Positions 5,905 through 10,688 of a DNA stretch of 10,688 bases are shown here, piece after piece. This stretch comes from Chloroflexota bacterium (lineage in GTDB: Bacteria > Chloroflexota > Dehalococcoidia > SM23-28-2 > RBG-16-64-32). Where the stretch lies: the NCBI GenBank assembly GCA_005880075.1, contig VBJT01000140.1, positions 1 through 10,688 of the forward strand, written 5' to 3'. The notes under the pieces were generated by a model. It had not been told where the DNA came from and did not search any database. It was given only the letters and a program-made list of their open reading frames with translations. Position numbers and translations under genes: made by a program. Each line of letters opens with the position of its first letter. The stretch's first letter is position 1.

Positions 5905-6531
5905 ATGGCCGTTTTCCCTCACCCGGCCCGCCCCGATCCTGCCCACTCGGGCGTCCTTCGCACCGTTTACTTCCTGGCTGTCGCCGCTGCTGCCATTTTC
6001 GTCGCAATTACGGCGGTGGTAGGCATATACGAACCACCTGCAGGCGACACCACGTTGCCTACGGGATTCCAGGAATCTTCGCTTGCGAGCGACTCACAGC
6101 AGGAGCGAGAGGACTACAACCGCAACGTGACGCTCATACTCTCCGCGATAAGCGCGGCGGTTTTCGCCGCGGCTATCCTTGGACTAGGTTCGCGCTTCAA
6201 TCCCCTGCGAGCGGGCCTGATCCTCGGGAGTTTGATCATCTTCCTCGTCTCGATGGGTTTCTGGGCTAGCTCAAGTGATAAATGGATCGGCTTTCTAATG
6301 ACGCTCGTCAATTTAGGCGCCTTGATCGGGTCCTGTATAGGGCTGGAAGAGGGACTGCCAATGGGCCGCCGCGAACCAGCGAGACGGCTCCAGCCGGCCG
6401 ATATCGCGCCGTCGCCCGCGTCTCCGCCGCCGCCTGCGGACTTCGAGCCTGCCTCGCCGGCCTCGCCGCCGGCGGAGCCACCGCCCGCGCGTACCGAGCC
6501 GCCGCCGATGTCGGATCTCCCGCGCGAATAG
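5905..6531 (+). CDS. Hypothetical four-helix membrane protein with proline-rich tail
   Basis: A 208-residue protein of no family I recognise. Predicted membrane helices lie at about 20-42, 75-95, 101-121 and 127-147. The loop between helices 1 and 2 is about 30 residues, polar and acidic; the others are short. Residues 160-208 form a disordered-looking tail of Pro, Ala, Ser and Glu, with PASPPPP (171-177), PASPASPP (182-189) and PPPARTEPPP (192-201). Helix placement suggests both ends face the cytoplasm, so the tail could bind a cytosolic partner. The ATG at 5905 is supported by an extended -10 promoter ten bases upstream; there is no Shine-Dalgarno sequence, in keeping with a nearly leaderless mRNA. 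It is divergent from the DUF1122-like gene. A heptamer repeat begins seven bases after the stop. The function is unknown. Confidence 0.8.
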   Translation: MAVFPHPARPDPAHSGVLRTVYFLAVAAAAIFVAITAVVGIYEPPAGDTTLPTGFQESSLASDSQQEREDYNRNVTLILSAISAAVFAAAILGLGSRFNPLRAGLILGSLIIFLVSMGFWASSSDKWIGFLMTLVNLGALIGSCIGLEEGLPMGRREPARRLQPADIAPSPASPPPPADFEPASPASPPAEPPPARTEPPPMSDLPRE

Positions 6532-6537
6532 GCTCGT

Positions 6538-6616
6538 CCCAGTTCCCCAGTTTTCAAGTCCCCAGTTCCTAGTTCCTTGCTCCTAGCTCCTGACTCCTTG
6601 CTCCTTCGTCCTGCTA
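6538..6616. repeat. Period-7 tandem repeat (CCTNGCT family) upstream of the crotonase gene
   Basis: A degenerate array starting with CCCAGTT-type units (6538-6567). It then runs in strict 7-bp steps: CCTAGTT 6568, CCTTGCT 6575, CCTAGCT 6582, CCTGACT 6589, CCTTGCT 6596, CCTTCGT 6603 and CCTGCTA 6610. The last unit merges with the extended -10 box at 6612-6620. It occupies most of the 115-bp gap between the membrane protein and crotonase genes and belongs to the same family as the repeat at 3061-3094. Confidence 0.85.
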
Positions 6617-6620
6617 TAAT
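6612..6620 (+). promoter_or_regulatory. Extended -10 promoter TGCTATAAT of the crotonase-family gene
   Basis: TGCTATAAT, with the 12 bases CCTGCTATAATC (6610-6621) identical to those at 5884-5895. No good -35 box is at normal spacing (CTGACT at 6590 is 19 bp away). Transcription would start near 6627, followed by AAGGAG (6635-6640) six bases before the ATG at 6647. Unlike the promoter at 5886, this one gives a conventional leader. Confidence 0.7.
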
Positions 6621-6646
6621 CACGCCGCCAGGGAAAGGAGTCACCC

Positions 6647-7459
6647 ATGCCGTATGAACAGGTACTCACCGAAGAACGAGGCCGCGTCGGAATTGTCACG
6701 CTCAGCAACCCGGACAAGCTGAATGCCCTCGGCGAACCAATGGACACGGAGATGCGCGAGGCGATCGAGGCTTATAACCAGAACCCCGAGATCGGCGCGA
6801 TCGTGCTCACCGGAGCAGGCAAGGGCTTCTGCGCGGGCGCCAACATCCAGGGCTGGGATAAAGGCATCCAGCGGGCGGAGGACGACGGCGATGCCATGCG
6901 CATCCGCGACCGGCGCGAGAACTGGGTCTCGTTCGTCCAGCGCTCGAAGCCGATAATCGCCGCGATCAACGGCGTGTCGATCGGCGCAGGCCTCACTATT
7001 ACGCTCCCCTGCGATGTCCGCTACGCCTCAGAGCGTGCCCGGCTTTCGATGCGCTTCGTTCGCGTCGGCGTGCTGCCGGAGCTCGCCAGCACGCGGCTGC
7101 TCGTGCATATCGTCGGGCTCGGACAGGCGATGGAACTGATGCTCTCCGGGCGCATCGTCGACGCCTCGGAAGCGGGTCGCATCGGCCTCGTGAACAAAGT
7201 GCTTCCCGCGGACGAGCTCCTGGATTCTGCTGTCGAGACCGCCGCCGAGATCGCCTTCAACCCGGCCGAGTCGCTCGCCTCGATCAAGCGGGAGACCTGG
7301 GCGAACCTCTTTGACCCCGACCTGACCTCGATCATGAAGCGAGAAGTGGTCGAGTTCAACGAGGCGATGCAGAGGCCGCACTTCAAGGAAGCGGTCCGTT
7401 CCTTCATCGAGAAGCGCCAGCCGGATTTCCACCGCGAGCCCGAACAAGCAAAGCGCTAG
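6647..7459 (+). CDS. Enoyl-CoA hydratase/isomerase (crotonase) family protein
   Basis: A 270-residue crotonase-fold enzyme acting on acyl-CoA thioesters in the cytoplasm. The CoA/oxyanion-hole motif GFCAGANI is at 60-67, the second oxyanion segment AINGVSIGAGL at 106-116, and LSGRIVDASEAGRIGLVNKV follows, all typical. The active site is not that of a standard hydratase. Aligned with the rat enzyme, Glu164 matches Glu163 here, but the Glu144 position is Phe137. Instead Glu145, in VLPELAST, sits where delta3-delta2 enoyl-CoA isomerases of the Eci1/PaaG type carry their acidic base. I therefore favour isomerase or another crotonase reaction over simple hydration. Start at ATG 6647, with AAGGAG six bases before it and an extended -10 promoter. 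Alone in its transcription unit as far as seen, with no other beta-oxidation gene nearby. Confidence 0.92.
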   Translation: MPYEQVLTEERGRVGIVTLSNPDKLNALGEPMDTEMREAIEAYNQNPEIGAIVLTGAGKGFCAGANIQGWDKGIQRAEDDGDAMRIRDRRENWVSFVQRSKPIIAAINGVSIGAGLTITLPCDVRYASERARLSMRFVRVGVLPELASTRLLVHIVGLGQAMELMLSGRIVDASEAGRIGLVNKVLPADELLDSAVETAAEIAFNPAESLASIKRETWANLFDPDLTSIMKREVVEFNEAMQRPHFKEAVRSFIEKRQPDFHREPEQAKR

Positions 7460-7487
7460 ACAGCCGATTCTCCAACGACGCCGCTTT

Positions 7488-7520
7488 CCGCTCATGGTGA
7501 GGCACTCGTACCATGACCGG
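7488..7520. repeat. Intergenic palindrome I downstream of the crotonase gene
   Basis: TCATGGT (7492-7498) pairs with ACCATGA (7510-7516). Inside it GAG (7499-7501) pairs with CTC (7505-7507) with a two-base bulge, and outside it CCG (7488-7490) pairs with CGG (7518-7520) past one mismatch. This gives 13 base pairs in 33 bases. No T-run follows on either strand. It looks like a dispersed intergenic palindrome of the kind common in environmental bacterial genomes (recollection, not checked). The 155-bp gap at 7460-7614 holds this and the next hairpin and no gene. Confidence 0.65.
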
Positions 7521-7536
7521 GGCAACCAATATATCG

Positions 7537-7593
7537 AATCGTCATCTCGCGCTCGTCCTACGAGTACCTTAGGACGAGCGGAACGAGACGATT
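7537..7593. repeat. Intergenic palindrome II upstream of folC
   Basis: A perfect 11-bp stem, CGCTCGTCCTA (7550-7560) with TAGGACGAGCG (7570-7580), has a nine-base loop. It continues outward as TCG/CGA (7547-7549 with 7584-7586) and AATCGTC/GACGATT (7537-7543 with 7587-7593). Two three-base bulges interrupt it, giving 21 base pairs in all. The loop and 3' arm also contain CCTTAGG (7567-7573), complementary to CCTAAGG (7595-7601), which includes the likely folC ribosome binding site. It is either a repeat or a leader structure of folC. Confidence 0.7.
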
Positions 7594-7614
7594 TCCTAAG
7601 GGCTCCGACCTAAC

Positions 7615-8946
7615 ATGACCTACGACGAAGCGATTGAATGGCTCCTCTCCTTCGCCGACTTCGAGCGCTCCGGCCGCTTCCAGGACCGCCCGGATGTGGC
7701 ACCGATGCTTGACCTGTTGGAAAGGCTCGGCAACCCACACCTGGGACCGACCACGATGCACATCGCGGGAAGCAAGGGCAAAGGTAGCGTGGCTGCGATG
7801 GTGGAGTCGGTCCTTCGAGCGGCTGGCGCCAAGACTGGTCTGTATACCAGTCCACATTTATACGAGTACACCGAGCGAGTCGCCGTGGCGGGAACACCGA
7901 TTTCGCGGGACGAATTCGCCCGTCTCGCAACCAGGATGCAGCGCCTAATCTGTGAGTCTCCGCTGGGCCTCGACGGCCGCCACCTTGTGACGTTCGACTT
8001 GCTTACGTCGCTGGGATTCATGGCCTTCAAATGCGAGGCGGTGAACGTGCAGGTAGTTGAAGTCGGCCTGGGCGGGCGCGTCGACAGCACAAATGTCTTC
8101 GAGACGAAGGAATTGGCAGTGATCACACCAATCTCGCTCGAACACACGCAAATTCTGGGAGACACGGTCGACGCTATTGCCCGCGAGAAGGCTGCGATCA
8201 TAGCCCCCGGTTGCGCCGTTATCATTGGCCCCCAAGCATATCCCGAGGCGGAAGCGGTCGTACGCCAGCGCGCGATCGAAGTAAATGCGCCTCTCGTTAA
8301 TGTCGCGACGGAGTACCGCTGGGGTGTGGTCACCCATAATCGTCGTTCACAAGACGTTCGAATCAAGGGACCGAACGGGATCTTGAGGGCCACGCTACCC
8401 CTTTTCGGCAAACACCAGATCGAAAACGCCGCCACCGCCGTCGCCTCGATCGAAGCTCTGGGCAAACGAGAAGTCGGGAGCATTCCCAAGCAGACGATCG
8501 CCGACGGCCTTGCCTCCGTCAGTTGGCCCTGCCGCATCGAAGTCGTCCGCGAGGACCCGCTCGTCATCGTTGACGGTGCGCACAACCGCGACTCCGCCCG
8601 CCGCCTCGCCGAGACGCTCGTCGAGTACTTCGCCTGTGACCGTGCGCTGTTCGTCATCGGCTGCGGCTCGGACAAAGACCTCGATGGGCTGGCGGAGGAG
8701 CTTGCACCGCTCGCTGTGCGGATGATCGCCGTCCGCTCAGAGCACCTCCGCGCGATGGATCCTCGACGTATCGTCGAGGCATTCGGGCGCCTGAATGTAG
8801 ACAGCGAACTTGTCGATAATGTGCCGAACGGCGTTGACAGGGCGCTCGCGGCTACCTCAGACGCCGGGTTCACGTTAATATGTGTAGCAGGCTCGCTCTT
8901 CGTTGCGGCGGAGGCGCGGGCGCATTTGCTGGGGCTGAGAGCGTAA
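7615..8946 (+). CDS. folC: Bifunctional folylpolyglutamate synthase/dihydrofolate synthase FolC
   Basis: A Mur-ligase-fold enzyme that adds glutamate to dihydropteroate and/or to reduced folates, using ATP. In 443 residues the family's motifs appear in order: the P-loop GSKGKGS (52-58), TSPHLYEYTERV (78-89) over the pterin site, VEVGLGGRVDSTN (148-160), SLEHTQILGDT (174-184) and the nearby Lys192 that is usually carbamylated. These are followed by LFGKHQIENAATAV (263-276), WPCRIEVV (304-311) and VDGAHN (319-324). Whether it has both activities cannot be decided from sequence. ATG at 7615 is the family start; an AAGGG at 7598-7602, 12 bases upstream, is a weak Shine-Dalgarno. The 155-bp leader region holds two large palindromes, and no convincing promoter was found. 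fabF follows after 26 bp, probably co-transcribed. Confidence 0.95.
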   Translation: MTYDEAIEWLLSFADFERSGRFQDRPDVAPMLDLLERLGNPHLGPTTMHIAGSKGKGSVAAMVESVLRAAGAKTGLYTSPHLYEYTERVAVAGTPISRDEFARLATRMQRLICESPLGLDGRHLVTFDLLTSLGFMAFKCEAVNVQVVEVGLGGRVDSTNVFETKELAVITPISLEHTQILGDTVDAIAREKAAIIAPGCAVIIGPQAYPEAEAVVRQRAIEVNAPLVNVATEYRWGVVTHNRRSQDVRIKGPNGILRATLPLFGKHQIENAATAVASIEALGKREVGSIPKQTIADGLASVSWPCRIEVVREDPLVIVDGAHNRDSARRLAETLVEYFACDRALFVIGCGSDKDLDGLAEELAPLAVRMIAVRSEHLRAMDPRRIVEAFGRLNVDSELVDNVPNGVDRALAATSDAGFTLICVAGSLFVAAEARAHLLGLRA

Positions 8947-8962
8947 GCAGGCGATTGAGTAC

Positions 8963-8967
8963 GGAGG
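8963..8967 (+). promoter_or_regulatory. Shine-Dalgarno sequence of fabF
   Basis: GGAGG five bases before the ATG at 8973. It decides this start over the upstream in-frame ATG at 8880, which lies within folC. Confidence 0.8.
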
Positions 8968-8972
8968 TGCGA

Positions 8973-10253
8973 ATGGCCGCCCGCAACGGCAGGAACGGTA
9001 AGAACGGCAGGAACGGGACGCGCGTCGTCGTCACTGGTATGGGGGCGATCACGCCGATCGGCAATTCCGTCAAGGAGTTCTGGGCGAGCTGCCTCGCCGG
9101 TAAGTCCGGCATCGGCATCCTCACGTCGTTCGACCACTCCGCGTATCCCATCCACATCGCCGGCGAGATCAAGAACTTCGATCCCGAGGAGCACATGGAC
9201 CGTCGCGACGCGCGACGTATGGCCCGATTCAGCCAGCTCGCTATCGCCGCCACCCAGGAGGCGATCAAGCAGGCTGAACTCGAGATGGACGAAGTCGAGC
9301 GCACCCGGGTCGGCGTCCTCATCGGCAACGGCATCGGCGGTCTGGTCGAGACGCAGGAGGCCGTGCGCACAATGGACGAACGCGGCGGCATGAAGATCGA
9401 CCCCTTCTACTATCCGAAAATGCTGCCGAATATGGCCGCCGCTCACATCGCTCTGCATATTGGCGCGAAGGGTTACAACAACACCGTGATTACGGCTTGC
9501 GCCGCCGGTACGCAGGCCCTGGGCGACGCGCTAGATCTCGTGCGCGCTGGTCGCGTCGACGTCGCGATCGCGGGCGGCACCGAGGCGACGCTTTGCGAGA
9601 CCGGCCTCGCCGGGTTCGCCGTCATCCGGGCGCTGTCGTCGCACAACGAGGAGCCGGAGAAGGCCAGCCGCCCGTTCGACGCCGAACGGGACGGATTCGT
9701 CGCCTCCGAGGCGGCCGGAATCTTCGTCCTCGAAAACCTCGAACATGCTCGCAGGCGCAACGCGCCGATTCTAGCCGAGCTGGCGGGCTATGGGGCCGGA
9801 AATGACGCCTATCACGTCGTCGCGCCAAGCGAAAACGGTGAAGGGGCGGCCAATGCCATGCGCTGGGCCCTTGAAGACTCAGGGGTCGAGCCTGCACAAG
9901 TGGATTATGTTAATGCACACGGCACCTCCACGAAGCTGAACGACGCCTCCGAGACACTCGCGATCAAGCGCGTCTTCGGCGAGGACGCCTACCGTGTGCC
10001 GATCAGCGCCACCAAATCAATGATCGGGCACTCCTTCGGCGCCGCCGGTGCAGTTGAGTCAATCGCGGCCGTGCAGACCATCCAGACGGGCATGATCCAC
10101 CCGACGATCAACTACGAGCACCCGGACCCCGACTGCGACCTCGACTACGTGCCGAACAAGGCCCGCCGCGCCGACATCGATATCGTGCTCAAGAACAGCT
10201 TCGGCTTCGGCGGGCAGAACGCCTGCCTCGTATTCAAACGCTACGAGGGGTAG
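8973..10253 (+). CDS. fabF: Beta-ketoacyl-ACP synthase II (FabF)
   Basis: A condensing enzyme of type II fatty-acid synthesis that joins malonyl-ACP to an acyl chain with loss of CO2. In 426 residues the Cys-His-His triad is complete: Cys176 (TACAAGT), His316 (VNAHGTST) and His353 (MIGHSFGAAG). Lys348 and the gate Phe410 (NSFGFGG) are also present, all offset by 13 or 10 from E. coli FabF. The start at ATG 8973 is set by a GGAGG five bases upstream. The family core begins at RVVVTGMG (17-24). Before it stands an extension of about 12 residues, NGRNGKNGRNG, encoded by four 9-bp tandem repeats; it is basic, polar and probably disordered. The gene follows folC by 26 bp, and a membrane protein gene begins 7 bp after its stop. 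No acyl carrier protein or other fab gene is seen. Confidence 0.95.
   Translation: MAARNGRNGKNGRNGTRVVVTGMGAITPIGNSVKEFWASCLAGKSGIGILTSFDHSAYPIHIAGEIKNFDPEEHMDRRDARRMARFSQLAIAATQEAIKQAELEMDEVERTRVGVLIGNGIGGLVETQEAVRTMDERGGMKIDPFYYPKMLPNMAAAHIALHIGAKGYNNTVITACAAGTQALGDALDLVRAGRVDVAIAGGTEATLCETGLAGFAVIRALSSHNEEPEKASRPFDAERDGFVASEAAGIFVLENLEHARRRNAPILAELAGYGAGNDAYHVVAPSENGEGAANAMRWALEDSGVEPAQVDYVNAHGTSTKLNDASETLAIKRVFGEDAYRVPISATKSMIGHSFGAAGAVESIAAVQTIQTGMIHPTINYEHPDPDCDLDYVPNKARRADIDIVLKNSFGFGGQNACLVFKRYEG
8985..9020 (+). repeat. 9-bp tandem repeat within the start of fabF
   Basis: Four in-frame units: AACGGCAGG (8985-8993), AACGGTAAG (8994-9002), AACGGCAGG (9003-9011) and AACGGGACG (9012-9020). 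They encode Asn-Gly-Arg/Lys/Thr triplets. The period is a multiple of three, so unit gain or loss keeps the frame. Confidence 0.85.
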
Positions 10254-10260
10254 CCCCAAG

Positions 10261-10688
10261 GTGCTCAGAATCGCCGCCGCAACGGCGTGGGCGGTGGGTA
10301 CGGCTACATTCGGGTACGTCGTTGCTCGCTCAACAGTTGACGTCATCGCGAGGGGTGGGCCCACGGAACAATGCGTCTACTCAGGAGATTCTGTCACGTG
10401 CACGCACGCTTGGGACACAGCCGCCATTATCTTCTGGCCTATCTACCTTATCCCTCTCATTCTGTCGTTTCTGTTTTGCTTGGCCGTATGCCTTGGCACC
10501 ATACGTCGGGACCAATTTGACTGGCGCAAATCCGCATGGCAGGCCGGCGTACTTGTCGCCGGATGGATCACCGTGTCTGCGGCCGCCTTTTTTATGGCCG
10601 CGGGTCTCCCCACGCGGACTTGCGGCGGGGCAATCGAGGAGGGGAGAAGAGTCTCGGAAACGTGCAACACGGATTGGCACGCGGGATT
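10261..10688 (+). CDS. Partial membrane protein with an internal duplication
   Basis: The frame from GTG at 10261 is open to the window edge, giving 142 residues without a stop; the C-terminus is missing. I do not recognise the family. Hydrophobic helices lie at about 4-22, 54-79 and 95-116, and a fourth would be expected beyond the edge. Two polar segments carry the same pattern, P-T-x2-C, then a second Cys, then x3-W: Cys38/Cys47/Trp51 after the first helix and Cys121/Cys135/Trp139 after the third. Trp10, Gly13, Gly18, Pro34, Thr35 and Cys38 recur exactly 83 residues later (93, 96, 101, 117, 118, 121). This suggests a duplicated helix-loop-helix unit, with loops outside the cell held by disulphides. 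The GTG lies seven bases after the fabF stop; GAGGGG (10245-10250), ten bases upstream, may bind the ribosome. Codon use is a little less GC-biased than in fabF. Confidence 0.75.
   Translation, partial: MLRIAAATAWAVGTATFGYVVARSTVDVIARGGPTEQCVYSGDSVTCTHAWDTAAIIFWPIYLIPLILSFLFCLAVCLGTIRRDQFDWRKSAWQAGVLVAGWITVSAAAFFMAAGLPTRTCGGAIEEGRRVSETCNTDWHAG

Noticed and set aside
6538..6616. The heptamer array as a CRISPR array
   Set aside because: Units are 7 bp and directly adjacent with no spacers; no cas genes are nearby.
6114..6644. A 176-codon (-) strand frame containing GARSKEL-like repeats
   Set aside because: It is antisense to the membrane protein gene and reads through the heptamer repeat; its Gly/Ala-rich middle is the complement of the proline-rich tail.
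7530..7535. TATATC as a -10 box for folC
   Set aside because: It has no -35 match at 16-18 bp and no TG extension, and it adjoins a palindrome.
8880..8972. fabF start at ATG 8880
   Set aside because: It lies within the end of folC, and a GGAGG stands just before the later ATG at 8973.
7620..9458. A 612-codon open frame on the (-) strand
   Set aside because: It lies fully antisense to folC and fabF, both certain by their motifs. Its sequence is Ser/Arg/Pro-rich low complexity, as expected from a frame shadow in GC-rich DNA.

Overview
This GC-rich window holds ten protein-coding genes, the first and last cut by the window edges. It looks like a bacterial chromosome. An archaeal-type (class V) fructose-1,6-bisphosphate aldolase/phosphatase, a DUF1122-like protein and TGCTATAAT promoters lead me to suspect a Chloroflexota (Dehalococcoidia-like) genome. 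That is inference; no rRNA or other phylogenetic marker is present. I saw no phage, CRISPR, toxin or transposase gene.

Layout. Positions 2-1000 (+) carry the end of an amidase-signature enzyme and a three-helix membrane protein. The latter is convergent with an APH-fold kinase, and the two share a CTAG as stop codons on both strands. Positions 4959-997 (-) form a likely operon: fructose-bisphosphate aldolase/phosphatase, RdgB-type XTP/dITP pyrophosphatase, MoaA, then the APH-fold kinase, preceded by a consensus promoter at 5086-5058. Further upstream on the same strand is a DUF1122-like gene (5865-5107). It diverges from a four-helix membrane protein (5905-6531, +) across a 39-bp gap containing two TATAAT boxes. 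The rightmost block is all +: a crotonase-family enzyme, FolC, FabF, and a partial membrane protein built from a duplicated unit.

The genes are mostly ordinary metabolism: gluconeogenesis, nucleotide-pool cleaning, molybdopterin, folate, fatty-acid elongation and acyl-CoA chemistry. I found no convincing new multi-gene system. The unusual content sits at gene borders, where several small repeat families occur: a period-7 CCTNGCT array at two loci (one supplying the overlapping ends of rdgB and moaA, the other running into a promoter), a REP/BIME-like double hairpin, two further long palindromes before folC, and a 9-bp array inside the start of fabF. The best protein-level leads are the 83-residue duplication in the last gene and the displaced catalytic acid of the crotonase.
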